A stretch of DNA of 64,000 bases from Paenibacillus_AB sp036577625 (lineage in GTDB: Bacteria > Bacillota > Bacilli > Paenibacillales > NBRC-103111). Under the pieces are notes generated by a model, which was given only the letters and a program-made list of their open reading frames with translations, did no database searches and was not told the DNA's origin. The DNA is taken from positions 1-64,000 of the forward strand of contig NZ_JARBDC010000038.1 in assembly GCF_036577625.1 (NCBI RefSeq), written 5' to 3'. Every line of letters starts with the position of its first letter. The first letter of the stretch is position 1. Shown here in pieces: positions 1-8,681 of this stretch. A program made the position numbers and the translations under genes.

Positions 1-43
1 CTTCATCATAACGATTAAACTTTTGCCCCTTCTTGGGTGGCAT
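1..43 (-). CDS. IS3-like transposase OrfA, 5' end only
   Basis: The first 14 residues of a minus-strand gene are visible, beginning MPPKKGQKFNRYDE, preceded by a GGAGGGGA ribosome site 7 bases upstream of the ATG. This N-terminus resembles the OrfA helix-turn-helix subunit of IS3-family elements. The rest lies outside the window. The family call rests on a short stretch and is tentative. Confidence 0.5.
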   Translation of the reverse strand, partial: MPPKKGQKFNRYDE

Positions 44-269
44 AAAAAAATCCCCTCCGGTCAACAGTGCTGAATCCATGATATCATGAACTCTTTTTTC
101 ACTGTCTACCGTAAGGGGATAATATCAAGGGATCACCTTGTTTTTTTGTTTTGCAATCGGGAACATGCTGAGTGATGCGGGATTAGTAATTGACATTATT
201 CGATGACAGGAGTAACATTTTGCATATATTCAAATAATCAAATATATGAAGAAGAGAAGGGTAAATCAG

Positions 270-2030
270 ATGAAATGGATGGGAAGATTTGAAGGATACC
301 ATGCAGCCGCATTTCGTAAGGACCTCATTTCAGGCCTCATTGTAGGCATTATCGCCATTCCATTAGGGATGGCGTTTGCTATTGCTGCTGGTGTAAAACC
401 GGAATATGGCATTTATACAACCATCGTTGCCGGGATTTGTATTTCCTTGTTCGGAGGCTCTAAATTTCAAATTGGCGGTCCGACCGGCGCCTTTATTCCG
501 ATCCTCTTCGCAATCGTTATTCAATATGGGTATGAAAATTTATTGATTGCGGGATTTATGGCGGGAATTATCCTTGTTCTCATGGGGTTATTTAAACTCG
601 GTGCGTTGATTAAGTTTATCCCTCGCCCAGTAACCATCGGATTTACCGCTGGAATTGCCGTGATTATCTTCAGCGGACAGATTGCCAACTTTTTAGGTTT
701 GAGCGGTATCGAGAACCATGAGAATTTTTTGCCCAACATGAAGGAAATTGTGATGCATCTAACCACTACGAATCTCTACAGCGTGATTACAGCGATGGTC
801 TGTTTGGTTGTCATCCTTTTAACACCGAAATTTCTACCGAAGGTCCCAGGTTCCTTAATAGGGCTTGTTGTATCCACTGTAGTGGCAACCGTATTCTTCA
901 AGGGAGAGGTAGCAACGATTGGATCGTCATTTGGAGCTATTCCAAGCACAATACCCCATTTTCATTTTCCTGATCTTACCTGGGATCGAATTGAAAACCT
1001 AATCCGCCCCGCCTTTGTCATTGCCATGTTAGGCGGCATCGAATCCTTATTATCGGCGGTTGTTGCCGATGGCATGACCGGCAGCCGTCATAACAGCAAT
1101 CGTGAACTGATTGGGCAAGGCGTCGCCAATATAATAACTCCTCTTTTTGGGGGTATTCCAGCGACAGGAGCCATTGCACGGACAGCAACCAATATCAAAA
1201 ACGGTGCGACCTCCCCCCTGTCAGGTGTCATACATGGCATTGTTGTATTATTAATTCTCATTTTGTTTGCACCTTACGCATCAGAGATTCCACTAGCTAG
1301 TATGGCACCTATTCTGATGCTGGTTGCTTGGAATATGAGCGAACGAAAAGAATTCGCTCATGTCCTGAAAACCAAAACGAGCGATTCCGTTGTCCTCCTC
1401 ATCACCTTTTTGCTAACGGTTTTTACGAATTTAACAACCGCTGTTGAAGTGGGATTAATTTTGGCTGTTCTTCTGTTTGTGAAACGAATGAGTGACGGCT
1501 TGTTGGTTTCCAAAGTATTGCCTGACCCCACCGCCAAACATGAAAAAGTGAAAGCCCATATGGTAACCGAAGGCCACGATTGTCCGCAAATCGGGATCTA
1601 TACCATCGAAGGCCCTCTCTTTTTCGGCGCGGCGAATATGTTTGAAAAGTCTATTATGGATACGATCCATCTGCGGCCAAAAGTGTTACTTCTTCGCATG
1701 GGAAAAGTCCCCTTTATGGACACGACAGGTGAATCGAATCTGGCCAGTGTGGTGAAACATTTCGAGAAATTTGGCGGGATAATCCTTGTGAGCGGAATTC
1801 AACCTCAGCCTTTGGAAGTATTGAAGAGAACAGGGTTGTATACGCTGATTGGGGCTGAACATTTTTTTGGGCATACGGGAGAGGCGCTTAATTACGCGCT
1901 ATTGCAGCTCGATTTGAATAAATGTCTAGGTTGTAAACATTTCGCTTTCCGTGAATGCGCGGCGTTATCAAACAAGGAGTCTCAAAAAGAAGTGATCACC
2001 AGTTTAAAGCCAGATCCAGCAAGGACATAG
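270..2030 (+). CDS. SulP/SLC26 family inorganic anion transporter
   Basis: Membrane permease of the SulP family (sulfate, bicarbonate or related anions). The first ~400 residues are a run of hydrophobic helices with the family's glycine-rich segments (GGPTGAF, GGIPATGAIART). The C-terminal ~150 residues form a cytoplasmic STAS domain, ending in a short cysteine-bearing tail (KCLGCKHFAFRECAAL). I prefer the ATG at 270, which has a GAAGGG ribosome site, over the ATG at 246, which has none; that gives 586 residues, a normal length. An ArsR-type regulator follows 48 bases later, so the pair may be one operon responding to a thiol, metal or sulfur signal. The substrate cannot be read from sequence. 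Confidence 0.9.
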   Translation: MKWMGRFEGYHAAAFRKDLISGLIVGIIAIPLGMAFAIAAGVKPEYGIYTTIVAGICISLFGGSKFQIGGPTGAFIPILFAIVIQYGYENLLIAGFMAGIILVLMGLFKLGALIKFIPRPVTIGFTAGIAVIIFSGQIANFLGLSGIENHENFLPNMKEIVMHLTTTNLYSVITAMVCLVVILLTPKFLPKVPGSLIGLVVSTVVATVFFKGEVATIGSSFGAIPSTIPHFHFPDLTWDRIENLIRPAFVIAMLGGIESLLSAVVADGMTGSRHNSNRELIGQGVANIITPLFGGIPATGAIARTATNIKNGATSPLSGVIHGIVVLLILILFAPYASEIPLASMAPILMLVAWNMSERKEFAHVLKTKTSDSVVLLITFLLTVFTNLTTAVEVGLILAVLLFVKRMSDGLLVSKVLPDPTAKHEKVKAHMVTEGHDCPQIGIYTIEGPLFFGAANMFEKSIMDTIHLRPKVLLLRMGKVPFMDTTGESNLASVVKHFEKFGGIILVSGIQPQPLEVLKRTGLYTLIGAEHFFGHTGEALNYALLQLDLNKCLGCKHFAFRECAALSNKESQKEVITSLKPDPART

Positions 2031-2078
2031 CCTATTCTCACTCGGAATCGCTCCAAAGACGAAATGAGGTAAATGGGT

Positions 2079-2408
2079 ATGCAACTGGCACTTCAGCAAT
2101 ACAGAATAAATGTTTTTAAGGTCATGGCTCATCCGTTGCGATTGCAGATTATGGAGTTACTTTGTGAAGGACCGAAAGGTGTCAATGAGCTTCAATCGCG
2201 TCTACAAAGTCAAGGTTCGATGGTTTCCCAACATTTGGGTGTTTTAAAGGCGAAGCATCTCGTAATAGGAATGAAGGTTGGAACTCGCGTCGTCTATTCG
2301 GTGCAAGATCCTCTTTTATGTGATCTGCTTTTCATGACCAAAAACATGTTTAACAACCAATTAATGAACGTGATTGACATACTGGATACCAGAACCCATG
2401 AACAGTAA
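2079..2408 (+). CDS. ArsR-family winged-helix regulator
   Basis: A 109-residue DNA-binding repressor of the ArsR/SmtB class. The core reads VFKVMAHPLRLQIMELL, then the recognition region GSMVSQHLGVLKAKHLV and the wing GTRVVYSV, which is the standard order. No clear CxC metal site is present, so it is not a classical arsenic or cadmium sensor. An in-frame ATG at 2073 lies too close to the GAGGTAA ribosome site, so 2079 is chosen. It probably controls the upstream SulP gene and the small genes after it. Confidence 0.88.
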   Translation: MQLALQQYRINVFKVMAHPLRLQIMELLCEGPKGVNELQSRLQSQGSMVSQHLGVLKAKHLVIGMKVGTRVVYSVQDPLLCDLLFMTKNMFNNQLMNVIDILDTRTHEQ

Positions 2409-2624
2409 TAGTCAGTTCGGAAGTGTAAGAAATGAATCAAAGTTATAATAAAAAAAGGTTTAGCGAGAATAAGCAAAACTACAGCATTGAAAGAGCATAA
2501 GTCTACTCCCTTGTTCATCATTTTTATGCAAATGTAGATAAAACGCAGATGTTCCTTTCCCATGGAAGCCGATTTTGTTACGCAATTTAGGCTCAGACTC
2601 TGTATGTACATGAGAGGAGAAAAG

Positions 2625-2819
2625 ATGAACGATCTAAAATATAAAGTTTTTTGTTTATCATGTCAGAAAATCACATGTATTTCAAACGCTATTCATATTC
2701 TCCAGGCAAGAACGGTTTCAGGACAGTACTTAAAGTCAAAAGGTTGCACTGACTGTCGAACCGGTAATAAAAGTTCGAGCCAACAACCATATCCTTCATT
2801 AAAGCGAACAAGGTTGTGA
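2625..2819 (+). CDS. Small cysteine-containing hypothetical protein
   Basis: A 64-residue protein with a good GAGGAGAAA ribosome site before ATG 2625. It has CxxC near the start (FCLSCQK) and CxxC later (GCTDC), suggesting one metal or redox site. An earlier in-frame ATG at 2562 has no ribosome site. No family is recognised. Confidence 0.5.
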   Translation: MNDLKYKVFCLSCQKITCISNAIHILQARTVSGQYLKSKGCTDCRTGNKSSSQQPYPSLKRTRL

Positions 2820-2826
2820 TATCCTT

Positions 2827-2910
2827 TTGAGTTTCAAGATTATCTTTACCATTATCGCACTAGGAGTAACGGTGTATGTATTTATCAAGTCGCAGTCAAA
2901 CCGGCTGTAA
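2827..2910 (+). CDS. Tiny membrane protein, possible
   Basis: A TTG-started reading frame of 27 residues: one hydrophobic helix (KIIFTIIALGVTVYVFI) and a short polar basic tail. It lies between two other small genes and could be a single-span accessory subunit. The ribosome site is weak, so it is uncertain. Confidence 0.3.
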   Translation: MSFKIIFTIIALGVTVYVFIKSQSNRL

Positions 2911-2936
2911 TAATCATCTTCCATGGGGGTGTCCTT

Positions 2937-3047
2937 ATGTTTTTCATTTATGTCGCGATTTTTGGAGTAGCCGCATTTATTATATGGATCACGATTTGGG
3001 TAACAAATAAAGCGTATTCTAAAAAGTGGGATCGCTCTGATGAATAA
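2937..3047 (+). CDS. Small single-span membrane protein
   Basis: A 36-residue protein starting at ATG 2937. A hydrophobic helix (about residues 2-23) is followed by a charged tail (NKAYSKKWDRSDE). GGGGGTGTC lies 8-14 bases upstream as a possible ribosome site. Size and topology resemble small accessory membrane subunits, but no family can be named. Confidence 0.4.
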   Translation: MFFIYVAIFGVAAFIIWITIWVTNKAYSKKWDRSDE

Positions 3048-3091
3048 TTAGCCAAGATGGGGAAGTTGAAATCGTAACACGGCTTAAGTAA

Positions 3092-3123
3092 TAAGGCGCT
3101 GCCGGCTTGCTGGCAGCGCCTTA
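3092..3123. repeat. Perfect 12-bp stem hairpin
   Basis: Bases 3092-3103 pair perfectly with 3112-3123 around an 8-base loop. There is no T-run after it. The adjacent bases to 3152, read on the minus strand, begin GGGGTATAAC and contain ACGCGTAAG, loosely like a Tn3 end, so this could be a relic of a transposon terminus. Confidence 0.5.
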
Positions 3124-3303
3124 CGCGTAGCTTCGCCTCGCGGTGTTATACCCCATTTTATTTCGTATTCCGATTAAAGGAAATGATGCGAAGCGTTGGT
3201 TGACCTAAGCGGCGAGAGCAGCGCACTTGAAGGGTTGAGTGCCCACGATCTACGGCACCGGATCAGCTATTGAAGGTGCCTTGTCAATAAGGGGAGGAGA
3301 AGA

Positions 3304-6273
3304 ATGTACGCGAGAGTAAGGGAACTGCTAACTACGGAAGAACGGCTCCAGCATTTGCAAATACCGCCTGATCTCGGCGAATGGGAATTGGGCACCTATT
3401 TCACATTTACCCAGCATGACCTTGAAATCATCCAGCAGCGGCGAAGAGATTATAATCGACTCGGCTTTGCCGTGCAGCTGTGCGTACTTCGCTATCTCGG
3501 CTGGACGCTTTCTGACGTAAAAGAAGTGCCGGTTCAAGTTCTTCGGTATATTGCAAAGCAAATCAATGCCGACGAGGAGTCTTTTGCATCTTACGGCGAA
3601 CGAGAGGCCACGAAATACGAGCATCTGGAGGAAATCCGGAAGGAGTATGGATACCAGACATTTACTATGAGCGAGTATCGTTTTTTGTGCAAGCATCTTT
3701 TTGGCCATGCAATGGCGAACGGCAATCCCTTGCACCTGATTCAGCGCGCACTTGAAGATTTACGTAAGCGTAAAATCATTCTTCCCTCAATGGCCACGAT
3801 TGAAAGAGCAGTTTGGGAAACTCGCAAACGAACAGAGGAAAAAATATTCAAGCTGCTCAGCAGTTCACTGACAGAATTACAAATTGCTAAGCTGGATCGC
3901 GTCTTGACCACCATGCCGGATAGCAGCAAAACCTACTTGGCATGGTTAAGGGAAGTTACCGGTACCAGTTCTCCGGATTCTTTTTTGAAGGTTATTGAAA
4001 AGCTCGAATACATACGGGATTTGCAGCTGCAAGTCGATACGAAAGGCATCCATCCGAACCGGCTACGGCAGCTTTCTAAAATCGGTTCGCGTTACGAACC
4101 TCATTCCTTCCGCCGCTTTAATGATCCGAAAAAGTACGCGATTTTGGTAGCGTACCTATTGGAGCTGATTCAGGATTTGACAGACCTGGCTTTCGAGATT
4201 CACGACCGGCAGATCATGATCCTGCTTTCCAAAGGGAGAAAAGCCCAAGAGGAACTTCAAAAACAAAACGGTAAATCGATCAACGAAAAGGTTGTTCACT
4301 TTGCCGATCTTGGAGCCGCTCTTATTAAGGCCCGAAGCGAAGGCACTGATCCGTTTGTTGCGCTTGATGCCGTCATGCCGTGGGATCAGATCGTCGCATC
4401 CGTGGAGGAAGCTAAACGGCTGGCACGGCCCGTCGATTACGACTATTTAGACTTGCTGGAAAAGAAATTCTATGCGCTCCGGAAATACACGCCAACGCTG
4501 TTAAAATCGTTAGAATTTCGGTCAACCAAGTCGGCAGCGCCACTTATGAAGGCGGTCGATATCATCCGGGATATGAATGAATCCGGAAAGCGAAAAGTTC
4601 CGGAAGGCGCACCCCTGAACTTCGTTTCAAACCGCTGGCAAAAGCACGTTTATGATGATGACGGAACGATCAACCGGCATTACTACGAAATGGCTGTGCT
4701 GACCGAGCTGCGGAATTACGTTCGTTCCGGGGACGTATCCATTGTCGGAAGCCGTCAACATAAGGATTTCGAGGAGTACCTTGTACCGAAAGCTGATTGG
4801 AATGGCATCAATCCTAAGGCTGCAAAACTTGCCGTCAGCTTGTCCGCAAAGGAATATCTTGAAGAACGGACTGAATCACTTCTTCAAAGATTAAAGTGGG
4901 TTTCGGATCATATCGACGAGCTGGACGGTGTTAATTTGGAGAACGGGAAATTGCACATTGAGCGATTGGAGAAGGATGTTCCCGATGAATCCCGGAATTT
5001 CAGCCTTTCCCTCTACGAGCTGCTACCACGAATCAAGCTAACTGATCTGCTCATGGAAGTAGCGAACTGGACGAAATTTCATGAACAGTTTATTCACGCT
5101 TCCAGTAACCGCGCTCCGAACGAGGAAGAAACGACAATCCTTATGGCAACCCTTATGGCAATGGGGACGAATATTGGACTTACAAAAATGGCCGAAGCCA
5201 CGCCAAGCATTTCATACCGGCAGATGGCCAATGCAGCGCAATGGCGACTGTACGAAGACGCTATGAATAAAGCGCAGGCTATTCTTGTTAATTTTCATCA
5301 TAAGCTGGTGCTTCCCTCGTATTGGGGAAAGGGAACTACCTCATCGTCGGATGGAATGCGCGTCCAGATCGGTGTTTCGGCGCTTCATGCAGACGCTAAC
5401 CCCCATTACGGGACCGGAAAAGGAGCTACGATTTACCGGTTCGTGAGCGACCAATTTTCTACGTTCTATACGAAAGTCATCAATACGAACGCTCGGGATG
5501 CCGTACACGTCATCGACGGTTTGCTCCATCATGAAACGGATTTGGCCATCGAAGAGCATTACACGGATACAGCCGGTTACACCGATCAAGTCTTTGGTTT
5601 AACGCATTTGCTTGGATTTCGCTTTGCGCCGCGCTTACGCGACTTAGCTGATTCCAAGCTGTACGTTATCGGGAAGTCTTCCGATTTCCCTAAATTGGAG
5701 AAGGTGCTGCGCGGACAAATTAATACAAAGATCATCAAGGAGAACTACGACGATGTTCTCCGGTTGGCTCACTCCATCCGGGAAGGAACCGTTTCAGCAT
5801 CACTCATTATGAGTAAAATCGGTTCCTATGCAAGACAAAACAGTTTGGCTACCGCGCTCCGGGAAATGGGGCGTATCGAGAAGACGATCTTCATTCTGGA
5901 TTACCTTTCGAGCGAAGCGTTACGGCGAAAAATCCATCGGGGGTTGAACAAAGGGGAAGCCATGAACGCATTGGCCAGAGCGATTTTCTTTGGCAAACAT
6001 GGCGAGCTGCGAGAACGTGCGCTACAAGACCAGCTCCAACGGGCAAGTGCATTGAACATTATCATCAACGCGATTAGCGTTTGGAACACTGTGTATCTCC
6101 AGCAAGCAACTGAACACCGTAAAAAGCAAGGTAAGCTTCAAGAAGAACTATTAAACCATATATCACCCCTTGGATGGGAGCATATCAATTTCTTAGGCGA
6201 ATACAAATTCAATTTCAGGCAGAATACGTCTCTCGATTCATTACGACCGCTGAAAGAACAGGAAGTTGAATGA
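3304..6273 (+). CDS. tnpA: Tn3-family transposase TnpA
   Basis: Full-length (989 residues) replicative transposase of the Tn3 family, acting on 38-bp terminal repeats. The N-terminal region opens with LLTTEERLQHLQIPP, the usual DUF4158-type DNA-binding start. The C-terminal half carries the DDE catalytic domain: SSSDG near residue 682, TDTAGYTDQVFGL near 755, and the glutamate in the helix after RRKIHRGLNKGE. A GGGGAGGAGAAGA ribosome site precedes ATG 3304. The right terminal repeat lies 77 bases downstream. No TnpR or TnpI resolvase adjoins it, so cointegrate resolution is unexplained. Confidence 0.95.
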   Translation: MYARVRELLTTEERLQHLQIPPDLGEWELGTYFTFTQHDLEIIQQRRRDYNRLGFAVQLCVLRYLGWTLSDVKEVPVQVLRYIAKQINADEESFASYGEREATKYEHLEEIRKEYGYQTFTMSEYRFLCKHLFGHAMANGNPLHLIQRALEDLRKRKIILPSMATIERAVWETRKRTEEKIFKLLSSSLTELQIAKLDRVLTTMPDSSKTYLAWLREVTGTSSPDSFLKVIEKLEYIRDLQLQVDTKGIHPNRLRQLSKIGSRYEPHSFRRFNDPKKYAILVAYLLELIQDLTDLAFEIHDRQIMILLSKGRKAQEELQKQNGKSINEKVVHFADLGAALIKARSEGTDPFVALDAVMPWDQIVASVEEAKRLARPVDYDYLDLLEKKFYALRKYTPTLLKSLEFRSTKSAAPLMKAVDIIRDMNESGKRKVPEGAPLNFVSNRWQKHVYDDDGTINRHYYEMAVLTELRNYVRSGDVSIVGSRQHKDFEEYLVPKADWNGINPKAAKLAVSLSAKEYLEERTESLLQRLKWVSDHIDELDGVNLENGKLHIERLEKDVPDESRNFSLSLYELLPRIKLTDLLMEVANWTKFHEQFIHASSNRAPNEEETTILMATLMAMGTNIGLTKMAEATPSISYRQMANAAQWRLYEDAMNKAQAILVNFHHKLVLPSYWGKGTTSSSDGMRVQIGVSALHADANPHYGTGKGATIYRFVSDQFSTFYTKVINTNARDAVHVIDGLLHHETDLAIEEHYTDTAGYTDQVFGLTHLLGFRFAPRLRDLADSKLYVIGKSSDFPKLEKVLRGQINTKIIKENYDDVLRLAHSIREGTVSASLIMSKIGSYARQNSLATALREMGRIEKTIFILDYLSSEALRRKIHRGLNKGEAMNALARAIFFGKHGELRERALQDQLQRASALNIIINAISVWNTVYLQQATEHRKKQGKLQEELLNHISPLGWEHINFLGEYKFNFRQNTSLDSLRPLKEQEVE

Positions 6274-6289
6274 CCGGTGGTCCGGGTGG

Positions 6290-6359
6290 TATAACCCGGA
6301 CTATAGGGCTTAGAGTAAGAAAAAACGCTAAGCCGGTCACAGCCGAAGGCTTAGCGTAT
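6290..6359 (+). other. Hairpins between tnpA and the Tn3 end
   Basis: Two inverted repeats follow tnpA: a short TCCGGGT/ACCCGGA pair and a 9-bp stem CGCTAAGCC/GGCTTAGCG that runs into the transposon end. They may act as a terminator or protect the end from read-through. Confidence 0.4.
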
Positions 6360-6387
6360 ATTTTAGTTAAAATGTTGGCGGGACCCC
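6350..6387 (-). repeat. Tn3 38-bp terminal inverted repeat, right end
   Basis: Read on the minus strand this 38-bp segment starts GGGGTCCCGC and ends ACGCTAAG, the standard GGGG...TAAG form of Tn3-family ends. It sits 77 bases after tnpA in the expected orientation. A matching left copy was not found between 1 and 3303. Confidence 0.8.
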
Positions 6388-6516
6388 ATACAGGAAACAT
6401 TCAGTGGAGACCGGCGGCGCCTACTTAGAACAACTGCAGCTCTTCCTTATATAAAGACTGCCCAGCTCGAACATGCCCAGCACCTCAGCTGGCATACGGT
6501 TGTAAAGCAGATGGCA

Positions 6517-7287
6517 TTAGTTCATTTTTTTCAACCTGTTGATATTTTCCGTCATCTCACGAATCTGATCTTCAATTTCGATAATTTGCAAAGTGATCTC
6601 TATATGCTGGCGCTTCTTTCCAAGCAAGCTCGTTGTACTTTTCTTATGAGCACTACCGCCTATTATGACTCCGTTTGCAAGAACAGATTCTCCATCTAAG
6701 GAGAACACTCCAAAACGATATTGACTTTTGGCTGCAATATGAGTTGCGTCCTCCAGTGTTCGAACTATGATTATATCTCCCATCAGACTCGAGATAACGT
6801 TTCGGTATTTGGGGTCGAAATTTATAAGATCGATGCCCCTTCCGATTACTCCTGGCATTTCTCCAACGGGATCCGCTTCGTGTATCTTTGGAGTTTCTCC
6901 ATTCAATGTAGCAAGAGGTACTAATGCAGCTCGCCCGAGTTGCCGAGTTTTTAAATATTGTACAGCTTTAATTCCGTGTTCTTCAGTCTCCACGACGACA
7001 TATTGTAATCTATCGCCCAACGCCGTTTCGATTGCATTTTCCAATTGTTCAGGTACATCAATGAGTTCCGAGATTGAGCCGCAAATGCCGTTCAATTCCT
7101 TTCGCCTGCTGGCCAAAAGAATATGCCTTACTCCTGGGAGGAACCCTTCGAAATCTTCATTCATTTCTTGAATCGTGTCCCGGCGTGAAATAAGGGCTTC
7201 GTGTTTTTGCTTCAATTTATGTAGATCGGCTTGCATACCCTGAAGCATCTCCACTTTATTTGAATCACCCATAAATACCACATCCAA
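6517..7287 (-). CDS. Free-standing SMC hinge-domain protein (SMC fragment)
   Basis: This 256-residue protein corresponds to the central hinge of a bacterial SMC condensin. Residues ~50-200 carry hinge hallmarks: GVRHILLA, GSISELIDVPEQLENAIETALGD, LGRAALVPL and the GVIIGGS stretch. About 45 residues of coiled coil precede it and about 35 follow. Both ATPase heads and nearly all the arms (over 900 residues of a normal SMC) are missing. It begins with TTG at 7287 or ATG at 7272; an in-frame TAA lies just upstream, so the frame does not simply continue. The frame is intact across the whole domain, unlike a decaying fragment. It follows the MerR-like gene by 24 bases on the same strand. Confidence 0.75.
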   Translation of the reverse strand: MDVVFMGDSNKVEMLQGMQADLHKLKQKHEALISRRDTIQEMNEDFEGFLPGVRHILLASRRKELNGICGSISELIDVPEQLENAIETALGDRLQYVVVETEEHGIKAVQYLKTRQLGRAALVPLATLNGETPKIHEADPVGEMPGVIGRGIDLINFDPKYRNVISSLMGDIIIVRTLEDATHIAAKSQYRFGVFSLDGESVLANGVIIGGSAHKKSTTSLLGKKRQHIEITLQIIEIEDQIREMTENINRLKKMN

Positions 7288-7311
7288 TCGATTTGATCCT
7301 CGATGATTTCC

Positions 7312-8247
7312 TTACGTAAGATCGTCACTGATCTTTCTCGAGATAATAATCATATTGAGCGCCTCATCAAAACCCATATTAGAATCATCTGCCGCTCTTT
7401 TAACTATTTCGAATGCCGCTTTAGTGAAACTTACATATCGTACAACTGCATCTGGTCTAAGTAGGATGGTATCCCGAGATTTCTCAAGTATACCGTTCAC
7501 TACATTTTTCTGAAGCAGATCAAATGTTACATCAGAAAACCGAAGAGAACCGCTCCGGCAGCGAACAAAATAATCGCCCTGCTTGGTCTCAAATATTTGG
7601 ATATTTTTTGATCCCAAGTTTTCTAGTAGAGCTCGCAGTAAGTCGTAAACAGGATGGACGATTGCTCTTGGTATGGGAAAACGAAAATCGACAAATCCTT
7701 TTTGAACCTGATACTTTCTTTCTGGCCACGGTGACATCTCGCCTGCGCAGGTAATCTTATAAGAACGCCCGTCTTCGCCGGTGATAATTAACGGCCTTGT
7801 GTTGGATATTAAACCTTTCTTCCCCTCGTGTTCGATATATTCGAATATACGCCATCCATTCGAGAAAGGGGTCAATTTCGCCCCGAATTTGGACGTCTTT
7901 TTATTTATATCGGTATGGAGTTGATCTCGTAACACAAAACAATCTTCTTTTTTATAAAATCGCCGTTCCCGCTTTCCGACTTTCCGAAGTTCGCTTGGAA
8001 TATGACCGGATAAGGCAAGTTCGTTCAAGTATTGAGGCGTGACGCCAACAATTTCAGCAGCCTCCTTTGCTCCAAGTCCTCCAAATAATTTTGATAGTCG
8101 CTCTGCTTCATCAGCTGAAAAAGTATACCCGCCATCGCGTCGATAAGTATCGAGGTTTATAGGCCGAGCGACGCCTGAAGCAACCCAATGTTGGATTGTT
8201 CTTACGCTTTTACCTAGACTTTCAGCCAGTTGTGAAATGGAAACCAA
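7312..8247 (-). CDS. MerR/HTH-type DNA-binding protein with tandem HTH
   Basis: A 311-residue protein that opens with a MerR-like helix-turn-helix (ISQLAESLGKSVRTIQHWVASG). A second, similar unit follows at about residues 60-105 (AKEAAEIVGVTPQYLNELALSG, then a wing ending FYKKEDC). The remaining two-thirds is unassigned. It starts with TTG at 8247 after an AAGGAG site 7 bases away. It heads a compact minus-strand group and probably co-transcribes with the SMC-hinge gene. Confidence 0.6.
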   Translation of the reverse strand: MVSISQLAESLGKSVRTIQHWVASGVARPINLDTYRRDGGYTFSADEAERLSKLFGGLGAKEAAEIVGVTPQYLNELALSGHIPSELRKVGKRERRFYKKEDCFVLRDQLHTDINKKTSKFGAKLTPFSNGWRIFEYIEHEGKKGLISNTRPLIITGEDGRSYKITCAGEMSPWPERKYQVQKGFVDFRFPIPRAIVHPVYDLLRALLENLGSKNIQIFETKQGDYFVRCRSGSLRFSDVTFDLLQKNVVNGILEKSRDTILLRPDAVVRYVSFTKAAFEIVKRAADDSNMGFDEALNMIIISRKISDDLT

Positions 8248-8268
8248 TGCCCCGCTCCTTTCGTCCGC

Positions 8269-8670
8269 TTATTTAAATACATGCGAGTTAGGTTCAGACT
8301 GTAGTGTCGCATAGATACGCTTCAATTGTTCCAATGCTTGGTTAACGGTAAAAGGTACTTCGATCAGCTGCCTATCAAGTCTGCGGATCCGCAGTTCTTC
8401 AATAAATCCTAACGGAGTAAACTCGTCTGGGGAGTCTTCGTAGTCCGTCGATAATTCCATTATTGACCACAACAAAGGAAAGACAACGCGGCCATTGACA
8501 GCTTCAACAGAAACTACATTTTCACCTTTTACAGTAATTTTAATAATTGCGTACTTTTTTTTATTATCCATTATAAAATTCCATATTGCCTTTTCATCCG
8601 ATAATTCAACACCAGGATGATAGTAATATTCAAATTCAGTTTGAACGATACGATATCCGACATAACACAT
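8269..8670 (-). CDS. Hypothetical protein
   Basis: A 133-residue protein starting MCYVGYRIVQTEF, chosen because AGGAG lies 8 bases before ATG 8668-8670. It looks like a mixed alpha/beta fold with no motif I recognise. It follows the methyltransferase-like gene with 11 bases between them, so it is likely co-transcribed. Confidence 0.55.
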   Translation of the reverse strand: MCYVGYRIVQTEFEYYYHPGVELSDEKAIWNFIMDNKKKYAIIKITVKGENVVSVEAVNGRVVFPLLWSIMELSTDYEDSPDEFTPLGFIEELRIRRLDRQLIEVPFTVNQALEQLKRIYATLQSEPNSHVFK

Positions 8671-8681
8671 GCCCTTATCTC

